Below, piece after piece: positions 33,653-42,437 of a stretch of DNA of 64,000 nt (the stretch's first letter is position 1; each line of letters begins with the position of its first letter). Under the pieces are notes generated by a model. That model was not told the DNA's origin, did no database searches, and was given only the letters and a program-made list of their open reading frames with translations. The DNA lies in contig JAGFXX010000001.1 of the NCBI GenBank assembly GCA_017599285.1, positions 682,001 to 746,000 on the forward strand, given 5' to 3'. Position numbers and translations under genes: made by a program. Origin of the DNA: Cereibacter azotoformans. GTDB taxonomy: Bacteria > Pseudomonadota > Alphaproteobacteria > Rhodobacterales > Rhodobacteraceae.

Positions 33653-35254
33653 ATGAAGCAGATCTGGCAGGCGCTGAAGGCGCATCAACAGGCGGTCGAA
33701 CATCGCCCGATCCTCGACCTTTTCGCGGACCCGCGGCGGGCAGAGAGCTTTTCGACACGCCTGGACGACATGCTGTTCGACTGGTCGAAGACCAACATCG
33801 ACCATACGGCGCGCGACCTCCTGATCGATCTCGCCGGCGCGGCGGGCGTCTCCCAGAAACGCGACGCGATGTTCGCGGGCCGGAAGATCAACGAGACCGA
33901 GGGGCGCGCGGTGCTCCACACCGCGCTGCGCAACATGGACCGTCCGGTTCTGGTCGAAGGGCAGGACGTGACGGCGGGCTTGCGTGAGACGCACGCCCGG
34001 ATGCAGGCTTTCGCGCACGACCTGCGCGAGGGGCGCTTCACGGGGCAGGGCGGGCGCATCACCGACGTGGTCAATATCGGCATCGGCGGCTCGGACCTTG
34101 GTCCTGCGATGGCCTGTCTTGCGCTGGCGCCCTACGCCGACGGGCCGCGCTGCCATTTCGTCTCGAACGTCGATGGCGCCCACATCCACGACACGCTGAA
34201 GGATCTCGACCCCGCCACGACGCTGGTGATCGTCGCCTCCAAGACCTTCACCACCATCGAGACCATGACCAACGCCGAGACCGCCCGGCGCTGGATGGAG
34301 GGACGCGTCGCCCATCCCGCGGCGCAGTTCGCCGCCGTCTCGACCGCGGCCGACCGGACGGCGGCGTTCGGGATCGATGCCTCGCGCGTTTTCGGATTCG
34401 AGGACTGGGTGGGCGGGCGCTATTCGATGTGGGGGCCCATCGGTCTCTCGTTGATGATCGCGATCGGCCCCGAGGATTTCGATGCCTTCCTCTCGGGTGG
34501 CGCCGCCATGGACCGCCACTTCCGCGAGGCGCCCTTCGCCGAGAACCTGCCGGTGCTGCTCGCGCTGGTGGGCATCTGGCACAACCAGATCTGCGGACAC
34601 GCCACCCGCGCCGTGCTGCCCTACGACCAGAGGCTCGCCCGCCTGCCCGCCTATCTCCAGCAGCTCGAGATGGAATCGAACGGCAAGCGCGTGGCCATGG
34701 ACGGGCACGAACTTGCGCTCCACTCCGGTCCGATCGTCTGGGGCGAGCCCGGAACGAACGGCCAGCACGCCTTCTACCAGCTCATCCACCAGGGCACGCG
34801 GGTGGTGCCGTGCGAGTTCCTTGTGGCGCGCGACGGCCACGAGCCGGATCTGGCCCACCAGCACCTGCTTCTCGTCTCGAACTGCCTTGCCCAGTCCGAG
34901 GCTCTCCTGCGCGGCCGCTCGCTCGACGAGGCGCGCGCGATCCTGGCGAAGAAGGGCCTGACCGGCACCGAGCTCGAGCGGCAGGCGCGCCACCGGGTCT
35001 TCCCCGGCAACCGTCCCTCGACGACGCTCGCCTATCCGAAGCTCACGCCCGCGATGCTCGGCCGCATCATTGCGCTCTACGAACATCGGGTCTTTGTCGA
35101 GGGCGTGATCCTCGGCATCAACTCCTACGACCAGTGGGGCGTGGAACTCGGCAAGGAGCTGGCGCTCGCGCTGCAGCCGATGCTCGAGGGCCGCGCCGGC
35201 ACCGAGGGCAAGGACGGCTCCACCCGCCAGCTCATCGACTTCCTGCGCAGATGA
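33653..35254 (+). CDS. pgi: Glucose-6-phosphate isomerase
   Basis: 533 residues. Motifs: [55 protein letters not shown] (catalytic Glu), [16 protein letters not shown] (catalytic His) and [14 protein letters not shown] (Lys). Interconverts glucose-6-phosphate and fructose-6-phosphate, which lets fructose-6-phosphate from photosynthetic carbon fixation or gluconeogenesis enter Zwf. ATG 33653 chosen because it is the family N-terminus ([12 protein letters not shown]) and lies 11 bp after pgl. Followed by a GC-rich hairpin. Confidence 0.96.
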   Translation: MKQIWQALKAHQQAVEHRPILDLFADPRRAESFSTRLDDMLFDWSKTNIDHTARDLLIDLAGAAGVSQKRDAMFAGRKINETEGRAVLHTALRNMDRPVLVEGQDVTAGLRETHARMQAFAHDLREGRFTGQGGRITDVVNIGIGGSDLGPAMACLALAPYADGPRCHFVSNVDGAHIHDTLKDLDPATTLVIVASKTFTTIETMTNAETARRWMEGRVAHPAAQFAAVSTAADRTAAFGIDASRVFGFEDWVGGRYSMWGPIGLSLMIAIGPEDFDAFLSGGAAMDRHFREAPFAENLPVLLALVGIWHNQICGHATRAVLPYDQRLARLPAYLQQLEMESNGKRVAMDGHELALHSGPIVWGEPGTNGQHAFYQLIHQGTRVVPCEFLVARDGHEPDLAHQHLLLVSNCLAQSEALLRGRSLDEARAILAKKGLTGTELERQARHRVFPGNRPSTTLAYPKLTPAMLGRIIALYEHRVFVEGVILGINSYDQWGVELGKELALALQPMLEGRAGTEGKDGSTRQLIDFLRR

Positions 35255-35298
35255 GGCGAGGGCCTGCCTTCCTTCACTCTGGTCCAAATATCCCGGGG

Positions 35299-35322
35299 GT
35301 CCGGGGGGCAGAGCCCCCGGCC
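35299..35322 (+). terminator. GC-rich hairpin after pgi
   Basis: Arms CCGGGGGGC (35301-35309) and GCCCCCGG (35313-35320) with one unpaired G and a 3-nt loop, followed by CCTTCGTCTG rather than a T run. Preceded by AAATATCCCGGGGGT. Similar sequences are frequent after genes in Rhodobacteraceae genomes (from memory). Lies between convergent pgi and the RidA-like gene, so it could end both transcripts. Confidence 0.55.
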
Positions 35323-35346
35323 TTCGTCTGAGATCGCCGCTGGAAG

Positions 35347-35694
35347 TCAGATCACCGCGGTGACGATGACCTCGACCCTGTAGCCGGGCGCTGCAAGCTT
35401 CGCCTCGCCGGTCGCACGGGCCGGGCAGTGCCCCTGCGGCACCCATTCGTCCCAGACCGCGTTCATCTCGGCGAAATCGGCCATGTCGGCCAGCCAGATC
35501 TGCGCCGAGACGATGCGGGTCTTGTCGCTGCCGGCCAGCGCGAGCAGACGGTCCACTTCGGCGAGGCAGGTGCGGGTCTGCTCGGCCACGGACTCGCCCG
35601 GATGGCCGACCTGACCCGCAAGCCAGACCATGCCATTGGCCCTGACGGCCTGGCTCATGCGTGCGCCGGTTTCGTATCGGGTGATCTCGGTCAT
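35347..35694 (-). CDS. RidA/YjgF/YER057c-family protein
   Basis: 115 residues. Family features: GQVGHPGESVAEQTRTCLAE, VSAQIWLADMADFAEMNAVW, the CPARATGEAKLAAPGYRVEV segment with the conserved Arg, and VTAVI at the end. RidA proteins deaminate reactive enamine/imine intermediates; other subfamilies do related hydrolyses. The Arg suggests it can bind a carboxylate, but the subfamily is not certain. AGGAGG five bases before ATG 35694 is a strong ribosome site. It is transcribed alone, converging on pgi. Confidence 0.88.
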   Translation of the reverse strand: MTEITRYETGARMSQAVRANGMVWLAGQVGHPGESVAEQTRTCLAEVDRLLALAGSDKTRIVSAQIWLADMADFAEMNAVWDEWVPQGHCPARATGEAKLAAPGYRVEVIVTAVI

Positions 35695-36034
35695 GAAAGC
35701 CTCCTTGGATGATACCCCCTGTTAGCCGAGCGGCACCCCGCGGGAAAGCCGCCCCGCGCGGGAGCGTCACCCGCGACGCGTGAATGGGCCCGTAGGTCGC
35801 GCCTCCGGTCCGGCCGCAGGATAAGCATGTCCGTTCCGCCCTGCGTGCTCCGCCGGAACACCTGTCCGCCCTTCGGCCTCTATCGGGAAAAATCGTCCCG
35901 GACGTCGCCACATGCGCGGAAATCGTGACGGCTGCGGCGGCTTCGGGGGCGGGCGGGACGGACCATCCTCCCTTGATTTTCCCCGTCCGACGCTCGATCT
36001 GAAGCGCACTCCAAATCTGAGGACATGTGACGCC
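35695..36034. other. 340-bp intergenic region between divergent RidA-like and rhodanese genes
   Basis: No convincing gene. GC-rich with a few weak dyads (for example CCCCGCGGGAAAGCCGCCCC). Must contain both divergent promoters. TTGATT at 35973-35978 is a possible -35 for the rhodanese operon, without a good -10. Confidence 0.4.
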
Positions 36035-36982
36035 ATGCGACTGATTCCGCTCGCCACCGCGGCTCTGATGGTCATCTCCGCGCCGGCCTTCGCCCAGCAG
36101 ACCTTCGGCCCGCTTCTGACCCCCGAGCAGGCCGCCGAAGCGCAGGCATCGGGCGAGGCGCTCTTCATCGACATCCGCGCCGGTGAGGAGGGCAAGCCCC
36201 AGCCCTACGCCGAGGGTCACATCGCGGGCGCCGTCTCCGCTCCCTACGGCCTGTTCCGCGGTCCGGCCGACAATCCCGGCAAGGTTCCCGAGGCCGACCG
36301 GCTGACCGAGATCCTGCAGGGCCTCGGCGTCACGGCGGATCGTCCGACCGTCATCGTCCACGAGGGCAAGGACGCCACCGACTTCGGCGCCGCCGCCCGG
36401 GTTTACTGGACCCTGAAATCCAGCGGCGTGAGCCAACTCGCCATCATCAACGGGGGCATGCGCGGCTGGCAGGAGGCGGGTCTTCCGCTGAGCACCGAAG
36501 CCGCGACCCCCAGCCCCAGCGACTTCACCGTCGCCTTCTCGGACGCCTGGCTGGCCACCGAGCAGGACGTGCGGGAGGTTGTCGAGGGCGAAGGGCAGGC
36601 GACGCTGATCGACGCGCGCCCGCAGGAGTTCTGGGAAGGCAAGAAGGCCGCGCCGGCCGCCGCCCGTCCCGGCACGCTGCCGCAGTCGGAATATTTCACG
36701 CATGACCGCTGGTTCGGCTCGAACCCCGCGGTCATGGATGCGGACCGCGCCCGGACCCTTGCGGCCGAGGCGGGCTACACCGGCGTCGAAGAGCTGATCT
36801 CCTTCTGCAACACCGGCCACTGGGCGGCGACCAACTGGTTCGCGCTGAGCGAGCTGGCGGGCGTCGAGAATGTCAAGCTCTACCCCGAATCGATGGTGGG
36901 CTGGTCGAACGCCGGCCTGCCGATGGAGAATGTTCCGGGGCCGCTCCAGAACCTCTGGAACCAGATCAGCGGCGTCTTCTGA
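36035..36982 (+). CDS. Exported tandem-rhodanese sulfurtransferase
   Basis: 315 residues. A signal peptide (MRLIPLATAALMVISAPAFA, cut at AFA-QQ) sends it to the periplasm. Two rhodanese domains follow. The first (about 30-150) lacks the active Cys, reading VHEGKDATD in the loop. The second (about 165-290) has C258 in LISFCNTGHWA, followed by WAATNW instead of a classic CRxG loop, so donor or acceptor may be unusual. ATG 36035 is the first codon of the signal peptide and has GAGG about 13 bases upstream; the longer frame from 35912 would hide it. Followed 10 bp later by a YeeE/YedE transporter, suggesting periplasmic sulfur handling (thiosulfate or persulfide). Confidence 0.88.
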   Translation: MRLIPLATAALMVISAPAFAQQTFGPLLTPEQAAEAQASGEALFIDIRAGEEGKPQPYAEGHIAGAVSAPYGLFRGPADNPGKVPEADRLTEILQGLGVTADRPTVIVHEGKDATDFGAAARVYWTLKSSGVSQLAIINGGMRGWQEAGLPLSTEAATPSPSDFTVAFSDAWLATEQDVREVVEGEGQATLIDARPQEFWEGKKAAPAAARPGTLPQSEYFTHDRWFGSNPAVMDADRARTLAAEAGYTGVEELISFCNTGHWAATNWFALSELAGVENVKLYPESMVGWSNAGLPMENVPGPLQNLWNQISGVF

Positions 36983-36992
36983 GGATCGGACG

Positions 36993-38120
36993 ATGACGGA
37001 CAGGATGGCGACCGCCGGGCCGGTCCCGGCGGGCCTCGGGGGCCGAAGCCTCCTCATGGCGGCGGGCCTCTTTGCGGTGCTGGCCGTGGCCACGCTGGTG
37101 GGCGGACGCTACGGCCTGCTGCTCGCGATCGGCCTCGGCTTCGGGATCACGCTGGAAGGCTTGCGCTTCGGCTTTGCAGGGCCGTGGCGCGCGATGATCC
37201 TGCGGAGAGAGCCCGCGGGCCTTCTGGCGCAACTGCTGGCCATCGCGCTGGTCGCGGTGGTGGCGATTCCCCTCATCGGGGCCAATCCCTCGGAACTGAT
37301 CGGCGCCCACGCGCCGGTCGGCTGGGCCATGGTGGGCGGAGCCTTCGTCTTCGGCATCTGCATGCAGCTGGTGCTTGGCTGCGGCTCTGGCACGCTTGTG
37401 AATGCCGGCAGCGGCAATGCGGTGGCGGCGCTGGCCTTGCCCTTCTTCGCCGTGGGCAGCTTCCTCGGCGCCTATCACATCGACTGGTGGAACGGGCTCG
37501 GTCTCGCGCCGGTGATGGTGCTGGACGGCCTCTCGGGGCTGGGCGTGACGCTGGCGGCCCTCGCCGCCGTGGCGCTGGCGGCGATCTGGCTCGGCGTGCC
37601 GGGCGGGGCGCGGCTGCCGCGCCGGCTCTGGCTGGCGGCGGCGGCGCTGGCGGTGCTTGCGCTGCTCAACCTCGTGGTGGCGGGTCAGCCTTGGGGCGTG
37701 GTCTATGGCCTCGGGCTCTGGGCGGCCAAGGGGGCCGTCGCGATGGGGGCGGACCTCTCGGCCTCCGCCTTCTGGAGCGCCCCCGCGCAGGTCGAACGGC
37801 TGCGTGAGAGCGTGCTGACCGACGTGACCTCGCTCACCAACATCGGGATGATCGCGGGTGCGGTGGGGGTGAGCCTCTGGCGGGGGGGCCTCGGCACCGC
37901 GGTTCCGGGCCTGCCGGCCAAGGCCTGGGTTGCGGCCGTGATCTCGGGGCTGCTTCTGGGCTATTCCTCGCGGCTGGCCTTCGGCTGCAACGTGGGCGCC
38001 TTCTTCAGCGGCATCTCGACCGGCAGCCTGCACGGCTGGGTCTGGTTCGTCGCGGCCTTCGTCGGTTCCTGGGTCGGCATCCGCCTACGGCCCGGCCTGG
38101 GGCTGGAGGGGCCGCGATGA
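36993..38120 (+). CDS. YeeE/YedE-family sulfur-compound transporter
   Basis: 375 residues with about nine to ten membrane segments. It has the two family motifs with membrane cysteines: VLGCGSGTLVNAGSGN (about 127-142) and AFGCNVGAFFSGISTGS near the end. TsuA, a thiosulfate importer, belongs to this family. N-terminus MTDRMATAGPVPAGLGGRSL is cytosolic. 10 bp after the rhodanese gene and overlapping the next small gene by 4 nt. Likely substrate is thiosulfate or a related sulfur species; not provable from sequence. Confidence 0.88.
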   Translation: MTDRMATAGPVPAGLGGRSLLMAAGLFAVLAVATLVGGRYGLLLAIGLGFGITLEGLRFGFAGPWRAMILRREPAGLLAQLLAIALVAVVAIPLIGANPSELIGAHAPVGWAMVGGAFVFGICMQLVLGCGSGTLVNAGSGNAVAALALPFFAVGSFLGAYHIDWWNGLGLAPVMVLDGLSGLGVTLAALAAVALAAIWLGVPGGARLPRRLWLAAAALAVLALLNLVVAGQPWGVVYGLGLWAAKGAVAMGADLSASAFWSAPAQVERLRESVLTDVTSLTNIGMIAGAVGVSLWRGGLGTAVPGLPAKAWVAAVISGLLLGYSSRLAFGCNVGAFFSGISTGSLHGWVWFVAAFVGSWVGIRLRPGLGLEGPR

Positions 38121-38284
38121 CCAGGAAACCCGTGGCTCTCCTCGTCCTGCTGGCGGTGGCGGGGGTGCTCGCCCTCGATGCGGCGGTGAGCGAGCCGCCC
38201 AATCCCTACCAGGCGCCGCCGATCCTCGCCCTCGGATCGGGGCTCGCGCCGGGCGGAGCGCACTGCTCGGCCGCCGGTTCCTGA
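38117..38284 (+). CDS. 55-residue exported peptide with a single cysteine, coupled to the YeeE/YedE gene
   Basis: Starts ATG within the stop of the transporter gene (ATGA) and ends TGA just before a strong terminator. Sequence: a hydrophobic N-terminus (MTRKPVALLVLLAVAGVLAL) usable as a signal peptide or anchor, then a Pro-rich stretch (EPPNPYQAPPILALG) and GSGLAPGGAHCSAAGS at the C-terminus, with the only Cys five residues from the end. I recognise no family. The overlap with the transporter, the terminator immediately after the stop and GC-rich third positions all support translation. Might carry sulfur for the neighbouring rhodanese, by position only. Confidence 0.65.
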   Translation: MTRKPVALLVLLAVAGVLALDAAVSEPPNPYQAPPILALGSGLAPGGAHCSAAGS

Positions 38285-38288
38285 CACG

Positions 38289-38312
38289 CGGCGCCCTTCG
38301 GGGCGCCGTTTT
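38289..38312 (+). terminator. Intrinsic terminator after the sulfur operon
   Basis: Perfect 8-bp stem CGGCGCCC-TTCG-GGGCGCCG with a UUCG tetraloop, followed by TTTT. Starts five bases after the stop of the small gene. Confidence 0.92.
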
Positions 38313-38400
38313 CCGTATCGGCTGCCGGACGGTCCGCGGCGGGGGCCTGCAAGGATCCTGCGCGCGGGACGGCGCAGGGCGGAACGCTTCAGGATTTTCG

Positions 38401-38435
38401 TTGACAGAACCGTGAACTGGTCAGCTATTCTGACC
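38401..38435 (+). promoter_or_regulatory. Sigma-70-like promoter overlapped by an inverted repeat
   Basis: Consensus -35 TTGACA at 38401-38406 and a possible -10 TATTCT at 38426-38431 (19-nt spacing; a shifted -10 would give 17-18). An inverted repeat GGTCAG-CTATT-CTGACC at 38419-38435 covers the -10, a position typical of a repressor operator. The start codon of the dehydrogenase gene is about 110 bp downstream. Confidence 0.6.
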
Positions 38436-38545
38436 GCGCGGCGCCGTTGGGAGGCGGGCCGCTTCTGCACGACAGACCGGACCCTTGCCGCGGCGCCTCT
38501 GGCCCGCGGCCTGTCCGGCGTGACGGTTCAACACGGGAGGAAGAC

Positions 38546-39802
38546 ATGAAGCGACTGACAGCGTCCCTCGCGGCACTTTCCCTGACCGCGGGTCTTGCCC
38601 ATGCGCAGGGTGCCGACGTGCCCGACAACCTCGAGAAGCTCTCGAATTTCCAGAGCACGGGCAAGAGTGACTTCACCTTCATCGAGCAGGGCGGGGACTT
38701 CGCCGAAGGCATCAAGCGCACGCTCGAGCGGATCACGCTGCCGCCGGGCTTCCGCATCGGCCTTTACGCGGTCGTGCCCGACGCGCGCCACATGGCGGTG
38801 GGGCCGCAGGGCATCGTGACCTTCGTCGGCACCCGCAAGGACAAGGTCTGGGCCGTCACCGACCGCAACAAGGACCGGGTCGCCGACGAGGTGAAGGACT
38901 TCGCCCCCTCGCTGCGCTTCACCATCCCGAACGGTCCCTGCTTCTCGAGGGACGGCTTTCTCTACATCGCCGAGCAGAACCGGGTGCTCCTGTTCCCCGC
39001 GGCCGAGTTCTTCTACGAGTCGGGCGACGTGGCGGCCTTCAACCTCGTCAAGCAGGGCGAGCTGATCCCGGTCGAGGAGGAAAGCTTCAACCACACGGCG
39101 CGGGTCTGCGACATCGGGCCGGACGGGATGATCTACATCGCACTCGGCCAGCCCTTCAACGTGCCGGCGCCCGAAAAGCGCGAGCTTTACGACAAGTGGG
39201 GCATCGGCGGCATCATCCGCATGAAGACGGACGGCAGCGGCCGCGAGGTCTTTGCCCGCGGCATCCGCAACTCGGTGGGCATGGACATCCACCCCGAGAC
39301 GGGCGAGGTCTGGTTCACCGACAATCAGGTGGACGGGATGGGCGACGACATCCCTCCGGGTGAGTTGAACCGCGCGACCGGGCCGGGGCAGAACTTCGGC
39401 TTTCCCTGGTATGGCGGCGGCAGCGTCCGCACTGTCGAATACAAGGATGACGAGCCGCCTGCGGATGCGGTGATGCCCGTGGTCGAGATGGATGCCCATG
39501 CCGCCGATCTCGGTATGATGTTCTACACCGGCTCGATGTTCCCCGAGGAATATCGCGGGGCCATCTTCTCGGCGCAGCACGGCTCGTGGAACCGGACGAC
39601 GCCGGTCGGCGCGCGCGTCATGGTCACCACCCTCGCCGAGGATGGCAGCGCCACGACGAAGCCCTTTGCCGAAGGCTGGATCGACGAGAACGGCGAATAT
39701 CTCGGCCGGCCCGTGGATGTGGCGCAGATGCGCGATGGCTCCATCCTCGTGTCGGACGATCTCGTGGGGGCGATCTACCGCATCTGGTATCAGCCGGAAT
39801 GA
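38546..39802 (+). CDS. Exported PQQ-type (soluble glucose/sorbosone dehydrogenase-like) sugar dehydrogenase
   Basis: 418 residues. Signal peptide MKRLTASLAALSLTAGLAHA. The rest is a six-bladed propeller of the GDH/sorbosone dehydrogenase family: DIGPDGMIYIALGQPFNVPA, GGIIRMKTDGSGREVFARGI, RNSVGMDIHPETGEVWFTDN, PPGELNRATGPGQNFGFPWY and SAQHGSWNRTTPVGARV. GGGAGG lies six bases before the ATG. Oxidises an aldose or related sugar in the periplasm, probably with PQQ. It overlaps the cytochrome c gene by 4 nt, so electrons probably pass to it. Exact substrate unknown; PQQ dependence is from family knowledge. Confidence 0.88.
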   Translation: MKRLTASLAALSLTAGLAHAQGADVPDNLEKLSNFQSTGKSDFTFIEQGGDFAEGIKRTLERITLPPGFRIGLYAVVPDARHMAVGPQGIVTFVGTRKDKVWAVTDRNKDRVADEVKDFAPSLRFTIPNGPCFSRDGFLYIAEQNRVLLFPAAEFFYESGDVAAFNLVKQGELIPVEEESFNHTARVCDIGPDGMIYIALGQPFNVPAPEKRELYDKWGIGGIIRMKTDGSGREVFARGIRNSVGMDIHPETGEVWFTDNQVDGMGDDIPPGELNRATGPGQNFGFPWYGGGSVRTVEYKDDEPPADAVMPVVEMDAHAADLGMMFYTGSMFPEEYRGAIFSAQHGSWNRTTPVGARVMVTTLAEDGSATTKPFAEGWIDENGEYLGRPVDVAQMRDGSILVSDDLVGAIYRIWYQPE

Positions 39803-40386
39803 GACGGCTTGCGCTTGTGGCCGGTCTGGGCGGGGTTGTCCTCGCCCAGTCGGTGCCGGCCGAGGAGCCGGTCGGCAATCCCGCCGAGGGCAAGGTGGCG
39901 GCCGGGCTCTGCCGCACCTGCCACGGGCTGAACGGGTTCGCCCGCATCCCCATCGCCCCCCATATCGGGGGCGAGCATCCTTCCTACATCCGCCATCAGC
40001 TCGAGGCCTTCCGCTCGGGCGCGCGCGAGCATGAGATCATGTCGGTGGTGGCCGCTGCGCTGACGGACGCGCAGATCGCCGACCTCGCCGCCTGGTTCGC
40101 GATCCAGCGCATCCGGGCGGAACTGAAGCCGGGGGTCGATCCCCATGCCGCGCCCGAGGCCTGTGCGCTCTGTCACGGGGCCGACGGGCTGGCCGTGCTG
40201 GAGGATGCGCCGAACCTGGCCGGCGAGAATGCGATCTATATCGAGACCCAGCTCAAGGCCTTCCGGACCGGCCGGCGGGTGCATGAGATCATGTCACCCA
40301 TCGCCTCGGACCTGACCGACGACGAGATCCGTGCCGCCGCCGACTGGTATGCGGCGGTCGAGATCGAGATCGAGCCGCCGCCCTGA
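39799..40386 (+). CDS. Periplasmic diheme cytochrome c
   Basis: 195 residues. Signal peptide MRRLALVAGLGGVVLAQSVPA. Two cytochrome c553-type repeats with heme sites CRTCH (about residue 38) and CALCH (about 132), each followed by the family segment PHIGGEHPSYIRHQLEAFRS or NLAGENAIYIETQLKAFRTG and a Met in HEIMS as likely sixth ligand. The start overlaps the stop of the sugar dehydrogenase gene (ATGA), so it is likely the electron acceptor of that enzyme. Confidence 0.92.
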   Translation: MRRLALVAGLGGVVLAQSVPAEEPVGNPAEGKVAAGLCRTCHGLNGFARIPIAPHIGGEHPSYIRHQLEAFRSGAREHEIMSVVAAALTDAQIADLAAWFAIQRIRAELKPGVDPHAAPEACALCHGADGLAVLEDAPNLAGENAIYIETQLKAFRTGRRVHEIMSPIASDLTDDEIRAAADWYAAVEIEIEPPP

Positions 40387-40394
40387 CGCGGCGA

Positions 40395-40730
40395 TCAGGC
40401 CGCTGCCATCTGCCGCCGCGCGGCCTGATCCTCGAGCGCCACGCGCTCGGACGTCTTCTGCAGTCCGTGGACGAGGAAGACGCCCATGAAGAAATGGTAG
40501 AGGACCGTCATCGGCAGCAGGTGAAAGAGGTAGATCCAGCCGCCCCAGATCGTGGCCAGCGCCACCACCACGAGCGAGCCGACGAACGAGACCACGAAGG
40601 TGATCAGGATCGCCGCGCCGTTGACGCCCGTATAGCGTCCGACGATGGCGCGGCGTTCGATCTCGGTCGCGCCGAAGAGAAGGGCCAGCGAGGCGGCCAG
40701 CGAGAGGGTGATGAAGAGGAACACTCGCAT
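40395..40730 (-). CDS. Small membrane protein of unknown function
   Basis: 111 residues starting MRVFLFITLSLAASLALLFG with AAAGGAT just before ATG 40730 (good ribosome site). Three likely membrane segments (about 3-20, 40-64 and 68-88), then a charged C-terminus (QKTSERVALEDQAARRQMAA). No family recognised. It converges on the cytochrome c gene with 8 bp between the stops. Confidence 0.7.
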   Translation of the reverse strand: MRVFLFITLSLAASLALLFGATEIERRAIVGRYTGVNGAAILITFVVSFVGSLVVVALATIWGGWIYLFHLLPMTVLYHFFMGVFLVHGLQKTSERVALEDQAARRQMAAA

Positions 40731-40854
40731 ATCCTTTCGTTCTGCCCGCACGGGACGCGCCGGTCGCGCCCCGGTGCAGGACCCTCGTAGCGTCGGAACC
40801 GTCACCGCACAATGAGGCGAGATGACCGCCCCCGCCGAACCATCGCGAGATGTC

Positions 40855-40930
40855 TGGTGGGTGGTGAGGGGCTCGAACCCCCGACATCCTCGGTGTAAAC
40901 GAGACGCTCTACCAACTGAGCTAACCACCC
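40855..40930 (-). tRNA. tRNA-Val (TAC anticodon)
   Basis: 76 nt on the minus strand: acceptor GGGTGGT pairs with ACCACCC, discriminator A and encoded CCA. D-loop AGCTCAGTTGGTAGAGC, anticodon stem TCTCG/CGAGG with loop TTTACAC (anticodon TAC), T-arm GGGGGTTCGAGCCCC. Confidence 0.96.
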
Positions 40931-41336
40931 GCGGATCGCCCTCTACTCCGGACCGGGGCGGTTCCGCAAGTCCGCAAACCGCGCGGTGCATCATCCCGAC
41001 CCGCCGGCGCGGCACGGCGGCCGTCTCGGGCGGGCATTCCGGCAACGGTGCGGGCTGTCGAAGCCACTCGCGTAGGGCGGGTGCAGGAAAACGGTTGTAT
41101 CCCGGAAGGCGCTGGGGAAAGCTGACGGGGCGGATCCGAAGCCGAACCGTCGCGGCCTGCTCTCCATCCGGTACGATGGCGGCCGCGAAGGGCCGGACCG
41201 GGGAAGGGGTCCGGGCAGCGGCCGCGCCTCCCGGCCCGGAACAGGAGGTTGCGGCGGTGCGTTTCATCGTGCAATGCCGGGCACTTCGGCCGGATCGCGC
41301 AGGTGAGAGGCGAGTCGGAGCGGGGCTGACAGGACA
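40931..41336. other. 406-bp region without a recognised gene
   Basis: Lies between tRNA-Val and the mla operon. GC-rich, with open frames on both strands but none with family similarity or a convincing ribosome site. Should contain promoters for the tRNA (minus) and mlaE (plus); none is clear. Confidence 0.4.
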
Positions 41337-42437
41337 TTGGGCGCAACAGGATCAACCCCGTCCGCGGCACAGATCAGCGGACGGCTGACCATCGAGACTC
41401 TGGCCCGGACGCGGCACAACCTCGCGTCCGCCGAGCGGGAAGGGCGGCTCGACATGGGGGCCGTCGAGGCGCTCGACACGGCCGGCGCCTGGGCCATTCT
41501 CAGCGCGCAGAAGCGCGCCGAGGCCGGTGGGCGTCCGTTCGAGATCGTGAACCTGAGCGAGGCCCACCGCCACCTGCTGGCCACGGTCGCCAACGCCATG
41601 CCCGAGCCCGAGCCGCGGCGTCGGACGATCCCGGGCCGGCCGGGGGACGGGCTGGCGCAGCTCGGGCAGGAGGTGGCCGGAGGGCTGCGGGGCAGCCTCG
41701 ATTCCATGGCCTTCTTCGGCCAGGTCGTGGCCCATCTGGGGGGCCTTCTGATTCATCCGCGGCGGCTGCGCCTTACGCCGCTCGTGCATCACATGCAGGA
41801 GGCGGGCTGGAACGCCGTGCCGATCGTCACGCTGATGGGCTTCCTGATCGGCATCGTCCTGGCCTTCCAGGGCTCGACCCAGCTCAAGGCCTTCGGAGCC
41901 GAGGTCTATGTCGTGGATCTCGTGGCCATCTCGATCCTGCGCGAGCTGGGCATCCTGCTGACGGCGATCATCGTGGCCGGCCGGTCGGGCTCGGCCTTCA
42001 CCGCCGCCATCGGCTCGATGAAGATGCGCGAGGAGATCGACGCGATGCGCGTGCTCGGGCTCGATCCGATCGACCGGCTGGTGCTGCCGAGGCTGATCGC
42101 GCTGGTGATCCTGCTGCCCGTGCTCGGCTTCATCGCCTCGATGGCCGGGCTGGTGGGGGGCGCGCTGATGGCCTGGATCGACCTCGGCATCACGCCGGGG
42201 ATGTTCCGCACGCAGCTTCTGGCCGACACGGACGTGAACCATGCGATCATCGGCCTCGTCAAGGCGCCTTTCTTCGCCGTGATCATCGCCGTGATCGGCT
42301 GCCATCAGGGAATGCAGGTCTCGGGCAACGCCGAGTCGCTGGGCAGCCACACCTCGCGTTCGGTGGTGCAGGCGATCTTCCTCGTGATCGTGGTGGACGC
42401 GCTCTTCTCGGTCTTTTTCGCGGTCTGGGGGCTCTGA
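41337..42437 (+). CDS. mlaE: MlaE-type lipid ABC transporter permease with N-terminal STAS domain
   Basis: 366 residues. Residues 10-85 form a STAS-like domain (MGAVEALDTAGAWAILSAQK), equivalent to MlaB fused to the permease. The MlaE permease follows with TM segments and signatures ILRELGILLTAIIVAGRSGS and AAIGSMKMREEIDAM. No ATG or GTG precedes the STAS domain after the in-frame TGA at 41304; the best start is TTG 41337, with AGGA only two bases upstream. ATG 41454 would cut off half of the STAS domain. Works with MlaF and MlaD to move phospholipids across the envelope. Stop and next start share one base (TGATG). Confidence 0.9.
   Translation: MGATGSTPSAAQISGRLTIETLARTRHNLASAEREGRLDMGAVEALDTAGAWAILSAQKRAEAGGRPFEIVNLSEAHRHLLATVANAMPEPEPRRRTIPGRPGDGLAQLGQEVAGGLRGSLDSMAFFGQVVAHLGGLLIHPRRLRLTPLVHHMQEAGWNAVPIVTLMGFLIGIVLAFQGSTQLKAFGAEVYVVDLVAISILRELGILLTAIIVAGRSGSAFTAAIGSMKMREEIDAMRVLGLDPIDRLVLPRLIALVILLPVLGFIASMAGLVGGALMAWIDLGITPGMFRTQLLADTDVNHAIIGLVKAPFFAVIIAVIGCHQGMQVSGNAESLGSHTSRSVVQAIFLVIVVDALFSVFFAVWGL

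Noticed and set aside
33065..37093. 1342-codon minus-strand frame spanning pgl, pgi, ridA and the rhodanese gene
   Set aside because: It crosses several well-identified genes and an intergenic region and matches no family; it is a by-product of high GC.
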